Assembly (NCBI RefSeq): GCF_001038455.1
Contig: NZ_LDUY01000010.1
Location: forward strand, 1 to 47,578
From: Fructobacillus sp. EFB-N1
Lineage (GTDB): Bacteria; Bacillota; Bacilli; Lactobacillales; Lactobacillaceae
Direction of reading: 5' to 3'
DNA: 47,578 nt
Under the pieces are notes generated by a model that worked only from the letters and a program-made list of their open reading frames with translations, was not told where the DNA came from and searched no databases. Each line of letters opens with the position of its first letter. The stretch's first letter is position 1. The position numbers and the translations under genes are program-made. Shown here one piece after another: positions 26,768-35,357 of the stretch.

Positions 26768-27673
26768 ATGGCGAAGATTCAAGTTTTTGGACACAAGAAC
26801 CCAGATAGTGACACCGTTGCTTCTGCAATGGGTGCCGCTGATTTGTTGGCACAACAAGGTTTGGAAACCCAAGCCGTTGCGCAAGGAAAGCCAAACGCCG
26901 AAACGCAATTTGCGTTGGATCACTTTGGCTTAGAAGCCTTGCCAATTATTGACAAGGCCGAAACAGCAGAAGTTGTTTTGGTTGACCACAACGAAGCCGC
27001 ACAGTCAGTTGATAATTTGGCTGATGTCCAAGTTTATGGCATCTACGATCACCACAAGTTTGCTTTTGAAAATGCAACCCCTTTGTATATCACGGCGAAG
27101 CCATGGGGTTCTGTCTCAACAATTTTGTACTATGAATACTTGCAAGCTGGTTTGACAATTCCTGCTAAGGTCGCAGGAATGTTGGCTTCTGGTTTGATTT
27201 CAGATACTTTGTTGTTGAAGAGCCCAACGACAACGGATGTTGACCGTAAGGCCTTGCCTGAACTAGCTAAAATTGCTGGTATCGAAGACTTGGATGGCTA
27301 TGGTTTGGCCATGTTGAAGGCCGGAACTGATTTGTCAACGCGGACAGATGAAGAATTGTTGGCAGGGGATGCTAAGTCCTTTACCATGGGTTCACACGAA
27401 TTCCGGATTGGCCAAGTGAACACGGTTGATATTGATGATGTTTTGGCTCGTAAGGAAGGCTTGGAAAAGGCAATCAAGGCCGCTGGTTATGAGGACTTCT
27501 TGTTTGTGATTACAGACATTTTGAACTCAAACTCAAAGGGTCTTTATATTGGCGATGCCCCAGAAGCAATCGAAGCTGCCTTTGGTGCCAAGCTTGAAAA
27601 TGATGTGATTGACTTGCCAGGGGTTGTTTCCCGGAAGAAGCAAGTGGTCCCACCATTGCAGGGTCAATTCTAA
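26768..27673 (+). CDS. ppaC: Manganese-dependent inorganic pyrophosphatase (family II)
   Basis: Hydrolyses pyrophosphate to phosphate and so pulls biosynthetic reactions forward. It is a DHH-family enzyme of 301 residues. Metal ligands are visible in FGHKNPDSDT (residues about 5-14), VLVDHNE and YDHHKF, and the C-terminal substrate-binding SRKKQVVPPL is present. The ribosome binding site is AGAGGAG. The 77-base gap after parC contains a TTGACA-like box and a small inverted repeat (TGCCA/TGGCA) but no clear -10, so its promoter is uncertain. Confidence 0.95.
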   Translation: MAKIQVFGHKNPDSDTVASAMGAADLLAQQGLETQAVAQGKPNAETQFALDHFGLEALPIIDKAETAEVVLVDHNEAAQSVDNLADVQVYGIYDHHKFAFENATPLYITAKPWGSVSTILYYEYLQAGLTIPAKVAGMLASGLISDTLLLKSPTTTDVDRKALPELAKIAGIEDLDGYGLAMLKAGTDLSTRTDEELLAGDAKSFTMGSHEFRIGQVNTVDIDDVLARKEGLEKAIKAAGYEDFLFVITDILNSNSKGLYIGDAPEAIEAAFGAKLENDVIDLPGVVSRKKQVVPPLQGQF

Positions 27674-27708
27674 GCTCAGAATTATTTCGATAAATCTGAG
27701 AAATGGGC

Positions 27709-27737
27709 TTTACAGCCGTCTAAAATCTATGTATAAT
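27709..27737 (+). promoter_or_regulatory. Promoter of rpmG-rpsN
   Basis: TTTACA (27709-27714) and TATAAT (27732-27737) are separated by 17 bases. I see no Zur-like palindrome around it. Confidence 0.75.
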
Positions 27738-27801
27738 ATTATTTTGTATTGACAAGCAAATAATTTTTATAAAAAAATCTAACATTCGAGGAGCAGGGAA
27801 T

Positions 27802-27951
27802 ATGCGTATTCATGTCGTATTAGGCAATGATGAAACTGGAGAGCGTATTTACTTGACGTCAAAGAACCGTCGTAATACGCCTGACCGTTTGGAGTTGAAG
27901 AAGTACTCACCAAAACTTCGTAAAGTGGTAACATTCAAGGAGATCAAGTAA
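27802..27951 (+). CDS. rpmG: 50S ribosomal protein L33, cysteine-free form
   Basis: A 49-residue large-subunit ribosomal protein ([20 protein letters not shown] at the N-terminus). It has none of the four zinc-binding cysteines of the C+ form, so it is the zinc-independent (C-) paralogue type. A strong ribosome binding site (GAGGAGCAGGG) lies before the ATG. The stop codon overlaps the rpsN start by one base (TAATG), indicating coupled translation. Confidence 0.95.
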   Translation: MRIHVVLGNDETGERIYLTSKNRRNTPDRLELKKYSPKLRKVVTFKEIK

Positions 27952-28220
27952 TGGCTAAGAAATCAAAGATTGCAAAGGCAAAGCAACGTGAAGCTTTGGT
28001 AGCAAAGTACGCTGACAAGCGTGCCGCTTTGAAGGCTGCTGGTGATTACATCGGATTGGCAGCTTTGCCAAAGGATTCATCACCTGTTCGTCTTCACAAC
28101 CGTGACCAAATCGATGGTCGCCCACACGGTTACATGCGTGAATTTGGTATGTCACGTTTGAACTTCCGTCAATTAGCACACAAGGGCCAGATTCCTGGTG
28201 TTCGTAAGGCTTCTTGGTAA
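27951..28220 (+). CDS. rpsN: 30S ribosomal protein S14, cysteine-free form
   Basis: An 89-residue small-subunit protein with the S14 core ([36 protein letters not shown]-terminal KASW). The length and lack of any cysteine mark the zinc-independent form; the short C+ form has about 61 residues with four cysteines. Pairing of C- L33 with C- S14 is known for zinc-responsive units in bacilli, but it is also the constitutive arrangement in several lactic acid bacteria. It ends at a strong terminator. Confidence 0.95.
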   Translation: MAKKSKIAKAKQREALVAKYADKRAALKAAGDYIGLAALPKDSSPVRLHNRDQIDGRPHGYMREFGMSRLNFRQLAHKGQIPGVRKASW

Positions 28221-28236
28221 GAATTTAATACCTTTT

Positions 28237-28264
28237 AAACCACAGCCTTGCTGTGGTTTTTTTG
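28237..28264 (+). terminator. Terminator of rpmG-rpsN
   Basis: A perfect AAACCACAG/CTGTGGTTT stem with a 5-base loop and a T run. Confidence 0.9.
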
Positions 28265-28272
28265 TGCCTGCC

Positions 28273-28301
28273 TTGCTTTTTCTAGTAAAATCAGCTATGA
28301 T
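28273..28301 (+). promoter_or_regulatory. Promoter of the rimP-nusA-infB operon
   Basis: TTGCTT (28273-28278) and TATGAT (28296-28301) are separated by 17 bases. The predicted start near 28308 places the hairpin at 28334-28369 inside the untranslated leader. Confidence 0.65.
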
Positions 28302-28333
28302 AAAAGTAAGTTAATTTACATAGAGGTTGTAAA

Positions 28334-28369
28334 TGAGCGGGTCAGGGGGATTTGACCGGCTCATTTTTT
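28334..28369 (+). terminator. Terminator-like hairpin in the rimP-nusA leader (candidate attenuator)
   Basis: TGAGCGGGTCA pairs with TGACCGGCTCA (one mismatch) and is followed by six T. It lies downstream of the operon promoter and upstream of the rimP ribosome binding site (28386-28391), so full operon expression requires readthrough. Confidence 0.7.
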
Positions 28370-28396
28370 ATGGCAGAAAACCAAAAAGGAGTTTGG

Positions 28397-28873
28397 ATGG
28401 CACAGGCAAAGAATCAAGCCTTGCTTGAGATTTTAAATCCAATCATTGAAAAACAGGGGCTTTTGCTCTGGGATTTAAACATCAAGAAAGTTGGTGGACA
28501 GAAAACAGTCGAAGTGTTAGTTGATTTACCAGACCACCAAAACATTTCCATGGCGCAGATTACTGAGTTTACTCAGTTGGTCAATGAGGCCTTGGATGAT
28601 GCAGCAGTTGATCCGGTTCCAGGTGAGTATATGTTAGACATTGCTTCTCCTGGGATGGACCGTAGCCTGGCCGAACCTTGGCACTTTGCCTGGGCGAAGG
28701 CTGGCGATTTGGCAGTGACCGTTGCTTTATTTGCGGCCAAGGATGGTCAAAAGCAATGGACCGGTCAAATCACTGATTTAAATGAAAACGGTTTGTCACT
28801 ACAAAGTGATCAAGAGCAGTTGGATGTTACCTTTGATGAAATTGCCAAAGCCATTGTGGCCGTTCAATTTTAA
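28397..28873 (+). CDS. rimP: Ribosome maturation factor RimP
   Basis: Assists late assembly of the 30S subunit. The 158-residue protein has the N-terminal alpha/beta domain (LLLWDLNIKKVGGQKTVEV) and the SPGMDRSL motif leading to the C-terminal SH3-like barrel (TGQITDLNENGLSL). ATG 28397 follows AAGGAG by 5 bases; an upstream in-frame TTG at 28352 lies inside the leader hairpin and is rejected. It is the first gene of the nusA-infB operon, as in most bacteria. Confidence 0.93.
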   Translation: MAQAKNQALLEILNPIIEKQGLLLWDLNIKKVGGQKTVEVLVDLPDHQNISMAQITEFTQLVNEALDDAAVDPVPGEYMLDIASPGMDRSLAEPWHFAWAKAGDLAVTVALFAAKDGQKQWTGQITDLNENGLSLQSDQEQLDVTFDEIAKAIVAVQF

Positions 28874-28897
28874 ACTAATTGAAAGTGGAGAAAGCAA

Positions 28898-30070
28898 ATG
28901 AGTAAAGAATTAGTACAAGCCTTAGATGCCTTAGAGCAAGAACGTGGAATTGACCGCGAAGTTGTTGTAGAAGCTTTGGAAAATGCTTTGAAGGCCGCTT
29001 ATAAGAAGCAGTACAACGCGGCTCAAAATGTTGAAGCAACTTTTGATGATAAGAAGGGTCAAATGACCATTAAGCAGGTCAAGCTGGTTGTCTTGGATGA
29101 TGACTTGGTTGACCCTGATACTGAAATTCCTTTGACGGAAGCCTTGGAAATTAACAAGGCCTACGAACCGGGTGACGAAATTCGTTTCGATGTCACACCA
29201 AAGGATTTCGGTCGGATGGCTGCGCAGGCAGCTAAGCAGGTGATCGTGCAGAAGATGCGCGAAGCAACTCGTCAAGCAATCTATGACAAGTATCAAGATT
29301 ACCAAGATGAAATCATCACTGGTGAAGTTGAACGTCAGGACAACCGCTTCTTGTACGTGATGTTGCCAGGCAAGCAGGAAGCTGTGATGACACAGGGCGA
29401 CCAAATGCCAAATGAAACCTACCGCATGCGCGATCGCATCAAGGTTTTGGTGAACAAGGTTGACAATTCCTTGAAGGGACCACAAATCTTTGTTTCACGG
29501 ACGGCACCTGATTTGGTCAAGCGTTTGTTTGAACAAGAAGTGCCAGAAGTTTACGATGGTACAGTGGAAATTGTTTCCATCGCCCGTGAAGCTGGTGATC
29601 GGTCAAAGATTGCGGTTTACACGCACGATGCTGATTTGGACCCCGTTGGTGCCTTAGTTGGACAACGTGGTGCCCGTGTTCAAGCTGTTGTGACGGAATT
29701 GGGCGGCGAGCATATGGATATCGTGGAATGGGTGGAAGATGAAGCCCAGTACATCGCCAATGCATTGAACCCAGCCGAAGTAACGGACGTGATTTTTGAT
29801 GCCAATAACGAGCAATCTGTCACTGTGATTGTACCGGACGACCAATTGTCATTGGCAATTGGTAAGAAGGGCCAAAACGCCCGTTTGGCAGCCCGTTTGA
29901 CCGGTTTTAAGATTGATATCAAGGCCGAAAGCGAAGCCCGCGACTTAGCGGTTGAAAAGGCTGAAGCAAACGAAACGGCTGATACTGCTGACCAAGTAGT
30001 GATTGAGGAAGCTCAGGCACCTGTTGAACTAGCAGATGATAACCAAGCAGCAACAGACCAAGAAGACTAA
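28898..30070 (+). CDS. nusA: Transcription termination/antitermination factor NusA
   Basis: Binds RNA polymerase and nascent RNA, modulating pausing and hairpin-dependent termination. The 390-residue protein has the N-terminal polymerase-binding domain (DREVVVEALENALKAAYKK), an S1 domain (about 135-200), and two KH domains including VGALVGQRGARVQAV and LAIGKKGQNARLAARL. The acidic C-terminal tail is a short extension without the AR repeats of proteobacterial NusA, as expected in Firmicutes. GGAG lies close before the ATG. As first-line sensor of hairpins it could regulate its own leader. Confidence 0.95.
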   Translation: MSKELVQALDALEQERGIDREVVVEALENALKAAYKKQYNAAQNVEATFDDKKGQMTIKQVKLVVLDDDLVDPDTEIPLTEALEINKAYEPGDEIRFDVTPKDFGRMAAQAAKQVIVQKMREATRQAIYDKYQDYQDEIITGEVERQDNRFLYVMLPGKQEAVMTQGDQMPNETYRMRDRIKVLVNKVDNSLKGPQIFVSRTAPDLVKRLFEQEVPEVYDGTVEIVSIAREAGDRSKIAVYTHDADLDPVGALVGQRGARVQAVVTELGGEHMDIVEWVEDEAQYIANALNPAEVTDVIFDANNEQSVTVIVPDDQLSLAIGKKGQNARLAARLTGFKIDIKAESEARDLAVEKAEANETADTADQVVIEEAQAPVELADDNQAATDQED

Positions 30071-30090
30071 GTATTAGAGGAGGTTCTTTC

Positions 30091-30390
30091 ATGAAAACAC
30101 GGAAGGTTCCCTTAAGAAAAGATATCGTGACTGGCGAAATGTTTGCCAAAAAGGACCTGGTCCGGGTCGTTAAAAATAAGGAAGGGGAGGTCTTCTTAGA
30201 TCCCTCTGGTAAACAAAACGGTCGCGGTGCCTATATTTCCTTAAACCGTGAGGTTGCCAAGGAAGCAAAGGAAAAGCGCGTCTTTGAAAAGGCCTTTTCA
30301 ATGCCAATTGATCCGGCTTTTTATGAAGAACTCTTTGCTTATGTTGACCATCAGCAAGCCCGAAAAGAGTTATTTGAAAATGAAAAGTGA
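30091..30390 (+). CDS. rnpM: YlxR/RnpM family RNA-binding protein
   Basis: A 99-residue protein of the DUF448 (YlxR) family, recently linked in bacilli to modulation of RNase P. The family signature is present as RKVPLRKDIVTGEMFAKKDLVRVV and GRGAYIS. AGAGGAGG lies 7 bases before the ATG. The 3' end overlaps ylxQ by 11 bases. It lies between nusA and infB, its universal place in Firmicutes. Confidence 0.9.
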   Translation: MKTRKVPLRKDIVTGEMFAKKDLVRVVKNKEGEVFLDPSGKQNGRGAYISLNREVAKEAKEKRVFEKAFSMPIDPAFYEELFAYVDHQQARKELFENEK

Positions 30391-30700
30391 AGAAGAACAA
30401 ATCTTACACTTACTTGGTTTGGCGCGCATGTCTAAAAGCCTCGTTTACGGGACCAACGACACGCTAACTGCTATTCAAGGTCAAAAGGCGAAAGTTGCCT
30501 TTTTCCCAAAAGATGGTGGTGCCAGCCAGCAAAAGAAATTTCGGGACAAAACCAGCTTTTATCAGGTGACCTTGGTTGAAGATTTTACCAAGGATGAATT
30601 GAGTCAAGCAATTGGCTTAAATCGGTCGATTATGGCCATCATCAATAATGGCTTTGCGAAAAAAATCAAACAATTACTCGAAGAAAAGGAGCGGAATTAA
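30380..30700 (+). CDS. ylxQ: YlxQ, L7Ae-type RNA-binding protein
   Basis: A 106-residue protein of the L7Ae/L30e family, which binds kink-turn RNA. The family core is visible as [29 protein letters not shown] and the [19 protein letters not shown] segment. ATG 30380 overlaps the rnpM end; longer upstream frames are only shadow sequence. The stop overlaps the infB start by one base (TAATG), so the three genes are translationally linked. Its function is not well established. Confidence 0.88.
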   Translation: MKSEEEQILHLLGLARMSKSLVYGTNDTLTAIQGQKAKVAFFPKDGGASQQKKFRDKTSFYQVTLVEDFTKDELSQAIGLNRSIMAIINNGFAKKIKQLLEEKERN

Positions 30701-33165
30701 TGGCAGAAGAAAAAAAGTTTTCAGGTTCCAACCGGCCGACCCGCAAACAGGCAGTACCAGAAAGAAAAGAATTGCCTGCTTCTCAGCGTCGACACGCCGC
30801 TAAATTATCAGATGAAGCCAAGCCACAAAATTCAAACCGGCCTCGTCCAAAGACACAAGAAGGTGGTCAACAAAACCGCCGCAACAACAATAACAACCGC
30901 CCAGGTAACGGCCAACGGGGTCAAGGCGGTAACCGTCGACACAATAACAACAATCGGAGTAACAATGCCGGTCGACCAATGATTCGTGAAAAGAAGTCAT
31001 GGTCAACAAAGCCACGGGAAGGGCAGATTAACTATTCTGCTCAAAAAGATGACAGTTTGAAGGAATACGTTTCTGAAAACAAGAAGGCCCAAGAAGCAAA
31101 GCAACAGGCCAAGAAGAAGCCAGCTGCTAAGAAGCCGGCCGAAGCAAAGAAGCCTGCAGCAGCCGCTGCTAAGCCAGCTGCTTCAGGGGTTAAGACAGAA
31201 GCTAATTCTGGTCAAGGTCGCTTTGGTGGCTCACTTGCTTCAGGCAACAATTCTGCTCGGAATAACACTCGCAAGCGCAATACCAACGGTACTGGTCAGC
31301 AAACACCACGCCGTAACGACAAGCCACACGGCTCAAAGAAGGCTCGTCGCATTGCAGCTAAGCAAGCGCCAAAGAAGCCAGTGACGGTTCGTAAGGAACA
31401 GCCATTGCCAGAAGTTTTGGAATACAAGGTCGGCATGAACGTGCAGGACTTGGCTAAGCTTTTGCACCGTGATGCCACTGAAATCATTAAGAAGTTGTTC
31501 TTACTTGGTGTTGTGACCAACCAAAACCAGTCATTGGATGAAGATACCATTGAGGTTTTGGCAGCTGATTATGGTATTGAAGCAAAGCAAAAAGAAGAAG
31601 AAGATGTGGCCGATATCGACCGCTTCTTCGATGATGAAACGATTAACGAAGAGGCCTTGGAACCACGTGCCCCTGTTGTGACCATCATGGGACACGTCGA
31701 CCACGGTAAGACAACGCTGTTGGATTACTTGCGTAAGACGAACGTGACCGCTGGCGAAGCTGGTGGAATCACACAGCATATCGGTGCCTACCAAGCACGC
31801 TTGAACGATAAGTTGATTACTTTCTTGGATACTCCTGGTCACGCGGCCTTTACGGAAATGCGTGCCCGTGGTGCCAACGTGACGGATATCACGGTTTTGG
31901 TTGTTGCTGCCGATGATGGTGTGCAGCCACAGACAATCGAAGCGATTAACCATGCTAAGGCCGCTGGTACGCCAGTAATCGTTGCTGTTAACAAGATTGA
32001 TAAGGAAGGGGCTAACCCTGAACAAGTCATGAACGAGTTGATGGCCCATGATTTGGTTCCTGAAGAATATGGTGGTGACACGATCTTCGTTCAAATTTCA
32101 GCTAAGTTTGGAAAGAACGTTGACCAGTTGCTGGAAATGATTTTGTTGGAAGCTGACGTTCTGGAATTGAAGGCTGACCCAACACAACCTGCTCGTGGTT
32201 CTGTTATCGAAGCTCGTTTGGATAAGGGTCGCGGTCCTGTTTCAACTGTTTTGATTCAACAGGGAACGCTCCATGTTGGTGATCCAATCGTTGTTGGAAA
32301 CACTTATGGTCGTGTCCGGACGATGACCAACGAAAAGGGACAAGACATCGATGCAGCTAAGCCAGCTACACCTGTTCAAATCACTGGTTTGAACGAAGTG
32401 CCTTTGGCTGGTGACCGCTTTATCGTCATGGCAGACGAAAAGACTGCTCGTGCAGCTGGTGAAGAACGTGCAAAGCGTGCTCGTGAAGAAGTTCGTAACG
32501 CCGGTTCTGTTGTCACATTGGATACTTTGTTCAACACGATGGCTGAAAAGGCCATGAAGACAGTGCCAGTTATTGTCAAGGCCGATGTTCAGGGTTCTGT
32601 TGAAGCTTTGACTGGTTCGTTGAAGAAGATTGAAGTTGATGGCGTTCGAGTTGATGTTGTTCACTCTGCTGTTGGTGCCATTAACGAATCCGATGTTTCT
32701 TTGGCGGAAGCTTCTGGTGCGATTATCTTAGGATTCAACGTTCGCCCAACACCATTTGCAAAGTCACAAGCGAATAACGACAAGATTGACATGCGTTTCT
32801 ACTCAGTCATCTATGACGCGATTGACGATGTGACGGCCGCAATGAAGGGTCAACTTGAACCCGTTTATGAAGAAAAGGTTATTGGCCAAATCGTTGTTAA
32901 GGAACTCTTCAAGTTCTCTAAGGTTGGAACCATTGCTGGTGCCAGCGTTGAAGAAGGTAAGATTACCAAGGATTCAAAGGTTCGTATTATCCGCAATGGT
33001 ACGGTCATTTATGATGGTCAATTAGCTTCCTTGCAACGTGGTAAGGATGCGGTTAACGAAGTGAAGTTCGGCTACGAATTTGGTTTCACCGTTAACAAGT
33101 TCAACGATATTCAACCAGGTGATGCAGTCGAAGCTTACATCATGGAAGAAGTAAAGCCTAAGTAA
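30700..33165 (+). CDS. infB: Translation initiation factor IF-2
   Basis: The GTPase that places fMet-tRNA on the 30S subunit and promotes subunit joining. The 821-residue protein starts with a long low-complexity region (residues about 1-230) rich in Asn, Arg, Gly, Lys and Ala. An IF2_N domain follows ([18 protein letters not shown]). The G domain has [12 protein letters not shown] from residue 331, DTPGHAAF and NKID; the C-terminal beta-barrels and initiator-tRNA-binding C2 domain end at VEAYIMEEV. The N-terminal Asn/Arg/Gly stretch is highly biased but common among lactic acid bacteria. Confidence 0.96.
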   Translation: MAEEKKFSGSNRPTRKQAVPERKELPASQRRHAAKLSDEAKPQNSNRPRPKTQEGGQQNRRNNNNNRPGNGQRGQGGNRRHNNNNRSNNAGRPMIREKKSWSTKPREGQINYSAQKDDSLKEYVSENKKAQEAKQQAKKKPAAKKPAEAKKPAAAAAKPAASGVKTEANSGQGRFGGSLASGNNSARNNTRKRNTNGTGQQTPRRNDKPHGSKKARRIAAKQAPKKPVTVRKEQPLPEVLEYKVGMNVQDLAKLLHRDATEIIKKLFLLGVVTNQNQSLDEDTIEVLAADYGIEAKQKEEEDVADIDRFFDDETINEEALEPRAPVVTIMGHVDHGKTTLLDYLRKTNVTAGEAGGITQHIGAYQARLNDKLITFLDTPGHAAFTEMRARGANVTDITVLVVAADDGVQPQTIEAINHAKAAGTPVIVAVNKIDKEGANPEQVMNELMAHDLVPEEYGGDTIFVQISAKFGKNVDQLLEMILLEADVLELKADPTQPARGSVIEARLDKGRGPVSTVLIQQGTLHVGDPIVVGNTYGRVRTMTNEKGQDIDAAKPATPVQITGLNEVPLAGDRFIVMADEKTARAAGEERAKRAREEVRNAGSVVTLDTLFNTMAEKAMKTVPVIVKADVQGSVEALTGSLKKIEVDGVRVDVVHSAVGAINESDVSLAEASGAIILGFNVRPTPFAKSQANNDKIDMRFYSVIYDAIDDVTAAMKGQLEPVYEEKVIGQIVVKELFKFSKVGTIAGASVEEGKITKDSKVRIIRNGTVIYDGQLASLQRGKDAVNEVKFGYEFGFTVNKFNDIQPGDAVEAYIMEEVKPK

Positions 33166-33187
33166 GCTTTACTGATGGGAGGTCTTG

Positions 33188-33541
33188 ATGGCAAATGCAC
33201 AACGCGCTGGGCGTTTGGCCCAGGAAATTCAAAAAGACGTGACTGACCTGATTTTAAAGCGAGTGAATGATCCGCGAGTTCAGGACGTAACGGTGACTTC
33301 TGTGGAAGTTTCCGGTGACCTGCAAATCGCTACGATTTACTACTCGATTTTGTCAGACTATGCTTCTGACCGAAAGAAGGCTCAAGCCGGCTTAGAAGCC
33401 GCTTCAGGCTTGATTCGTCGCGAATTAGGGGCACGGTTAACAGTTTATAAGATTCCGGAATTGCATTTCGTCTTGGATAATTCAATTCAGTATGGTGACC
33501 ATATTGAAGAATTGATTCGCGGTTTGCACAAGAAGGATTAA
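33188..33541 (+). CDS. rbfA: Ribosome-binding factor A
   Basis: Binds the 30S subunit and helps mature the 5' end of 16S rRNA, also important in the cold. The 117-residue protein has the KH-like core: RAGRLAQEIQKDVTDLILKR, VTVTSVEVSGDLQIATIYY, LRFVLD-type segment LHFVLDNSIQYGDHI. ATG 33188 has GGGAGG close upstream. It is last in the nusA-infB operon and ends at a strong terminator. Confidence 0.94.
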   Translation: MANAQRAGRLAQEIQKDVTDLILKRVNDPRVQDVTVTSVEVSGDLQIATIYYSILSDYASDRKKAQAGLEAASGLIRRELGARLTVYKIPELHFVLDNSIQYGDHIEELIRGLHKKD

Positions 33542-33560
33542 GGTCAAGGCAACTTGACTG

Positions 33561-33594
33561 AAAAAGGGACTTGCGATGAGCAGGTCCCTTTTTG
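33561..33594 (+). terminator. Terminator of the nusA-infB-rbfA operon
   Basis: A 14-bp stem (33561-33574 with 33580-33593, one G-T pair) with a T-rich 3' arm. The gap 33595-33760 holds only a short perfect palindrome (GTGATTAAAAATCAC, 33716-33730) of unknown role and a weak TATGAT box. Confidence 0.85.
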
Positions 33595-33760
33595 TTTCCT
33601 TTGAGAAATCAGCTGCTACCGGGCGCCCAGGCACCGCCATAATGTTGATTGCAATCGAATAGCGGCGCTTTTATTTTCCTTTTACCCCTTTTTGTTATGA
33701 TAGATAGTAGTAAAGTGATTAAAAATCACGATAACTTACAATAGTTTCATGTTTATCACC

Positions 33761-33789
33761 TATGAAAAGCCAAGCACTTTGTGTAGACT
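33761..33789 (+). promoter_or_regulatory. Probable promoter of the first aminotransferase gene
   Basis: TATGAA (33761-33766) and TAGACT (33784-33789) are spaced 17 bases. The same GTGTAGACT sequence occurs at nearly the same distance (73-75 bases) before the paralogous gene, which supports it as a real element. Confidence 0.5.
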
Positions 33790-33855
33790 AAGAAACTAAG
33801 AAGAAGGGCCGTTGTTGGTCCACTTACAGAACGAATCAGTCGAAAGGATTTCATC

Positions 33856-35079
33856 ATGCCAAAACCATTAAACAATGCAGTTGTCAGCTTGACACCCGAC
33901 AAGCTGTTAGACTTCCAACACTCCGTTGCCAATATTGAAGGGCTGGTCTCATTGACCTTTGGAGAACCTGGTTTTGCGACGCCCGCGCCGGTGAAAAAAG
34001 CGACGATTCAAGCAATCGAGGAAGATCGGTCCCACTATGGTGACTCTCAAGGAGAACCAAAGCTCCGCTCAGCCATTTTAGACTATATGGCCGACCGTTA
34101 TGACCTTCACTATCCAAGTATTGATAATGTGATTGTGACTGTCGGGGTCACAGAAGCAATGCAATCAATTTTTAAGACCTTGCTCGCACCTGGTCAGGGA
34201 CTCTTAATCCCAGACCCAGCCTATGGTTCTTATTTCTCAGCTTTGAGTTTGGCTGGAGGCACGGCTGTTCCAATTGATACGGGCAAGAACGCTTATAAGC
34301 TGACGCCCGCCTTGATTGATGAGACGATGGCCGAAACGACAGAAGACGTGCATGCCATTCTCTTTAATTATCCCAATAACCCAACTGGTGTTACTTACAC
34401 GAAGGAAGAGCTTGAAGAACTGGCAGAAGCCTTTAAGCGCCATGATCTCTGGGTGATTTCAGACGAAATTTATTCTGAATTGACTTATGAGGGTGACCAC
34501 TATTCAATGGGTAAGCTCTTGCCTGACCAAACGGTTGTCGTTAACGGTTTGTCAAAATCACACGCCATGACGGGCTACCGCCTCGGCTTTATCCTGGGAC
34601 CAATCGCATTAATCCAGCAAATTCAAAAGGTGCATGGTCCCTTGGTCTTTGCCGTACCAACCTTTATCCAAGATGGGGCAGTCGCTGCTTTGCAGATTCC
34701 AAAGGAAGACTTAGCCTTCATGAAGGTTGAATACCAAAAACGCCGTGACTATGCTAAGAAGTTTTTGGAAGACTTGGGCTTTGAACTGGTTTCGCCAAAG
34801 GGGGCCTTTTACCTCTTTGCCAAGTTACCAGCTGATTTGGGCGAAGATGGCTGGGCATTTGCTACAGACTTGGCTCACCAGGCCAAGGTTTCTGTGATTC
34901 CTGGCGCTGGCTTCTCTTTCTTCGATGAAGTAAAGAAGTTTATTCGGATTTCTTACGCGGCCGATATGGCGCAATTGCAGGAAGGCCTGAAGCGCTTGAA
35001 AACATTTGTAGACAAACAACGTGCAGCCCAAGAGACTGCTGAGGCACTGTCAGAGGATATGACGGCCTTGGCTGACTAG
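33856..35079 (+). CDS. Class I/II PLP-dependent aminotransferase, copy 1
   Basis: Transfers amino groups between an amino acid and a 2-oxo acid using pyridoxal phosphate. The 407-residue protein shows fold-type I aminotransferase landmarks: LTFGEPGF near the substrate end, SHYGDSQGEPKLR, FNYPNNPTGVTY, WVISDEIYSELTY and the cofactor-lysine motif GLSKSHAMTGYRLGF. Relatives include PatA (N-acetyl-diaminopimelate) and AraT-type aromatic aminotransferases; substrate cannot be decided here. CGAAAGGA precedes the ATG. A close paralogue follows in the same orientation, and both lie between rbfA and truB, which are often adjacent in related bacteria. The C-terminal tail (residues about 385-407) is longer than in copy 2. 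Confidence 0.88.
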   Translation: MPKPLNNAVVSLTPDKLLDFQHSVANIEGLVSLTFGEPGFATPAPVKKATIQAIEEDRSHYGDSQGEPKLRSAILDYMADRYDLHYPSIDNVIVTVGVTEAMQSIFKTLLAPGQGLLIPDPAYGSYFSALSLAGGTAVPIDTGKNAYKLTPALIDETMAETTEDVHAILFNYPNNPTGVTYTKEELEELAEAFKRHDLWVISDEIYSELTYEGDHYSMGKLLPDQTVVVNGLSKSHAMTGYRLGFILGPIALIQQIQKVHGPLVFAVPTFIQDGAVAALQIPKEDLAFMKVEYQKRRDYAKKFLEDLGFELVSPKGAFYLFAKLPADLGEDGWAFATDLAHQAKVSVIPGAGFSFFDEVKKFIRISYAADMAQLQEGLKRLKTFVDKQRAAQETAEALSEDMTALAD

Positions 35080-35150
35080 TCCTTGGCTTTCATTAAAAAA
35101 TCAGTTTTGCCATGGGTGGCCGCAACGACCATGATGAAGCACGACAAAAT

Positions 35151-35209
35151 GAACCCGCTGTGAGATGAGCCCCCAAATTGGGACATGTCATTGAGCAGGT
35201 TCCTTTTTT
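35151..35209 (+). terminator. Structured terminator between the two aminotransferase genes
   Basis: GAACCCGCT (35151-35159) pairs with AGCAGGTTC (35194-35202, one mismatch) and is followed by a T run. The loop contains a second hairpin CCC/GGG. The remaining bases 35080-35150 show nothing clear. Confidence 0.5.
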
Positions 35210-35264
35210 GCGCTAATTTATAAAAGATAAATGAGGATGAATCTCATAAAAATGCCATAAATCC

Positions 35265-35293
35265 TTTCAAAAAAGTTCATTTTCGTGTAGACT
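35265..35293 (+). promoter_or_regulatory. Probable promoter of the second aminotransferase gene
   Basis: TTTCAA (35265-35270) and TAGACT (35288-35293) are spaced 17 bases. The -10 and its flank match the first aminotransferase promoter. A GCCAT-GAGA-ATGGC hairpin follows in the leader. Confidence 0.5.
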
Positions 35294-35357
35294 GGATTGT
35301 GCGATGGATGCCATGAGAATGGCTGCTTTCACCAGCAAGACGAAAGGAACCAGGAAA

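Noticed and set aside
27661-27800. Zur operator in front of rpmG
   Set aside because: No long AT-rich palindrome resembling the bacillar Zur box surrounds the promoter.
28931-29485. Minus-strand open frame of 184 codons within nusA
   Set aside because: Antisense shadow of a clearly conserved gene, with Leu/Val/His-rich translation and no initiation signal.
31531-32094. Minus-strand open frame of 187 codons within infB
   Set aside because: Antisense shadow of the IF-2 G domain; no ribosome binding site or family resemblance.
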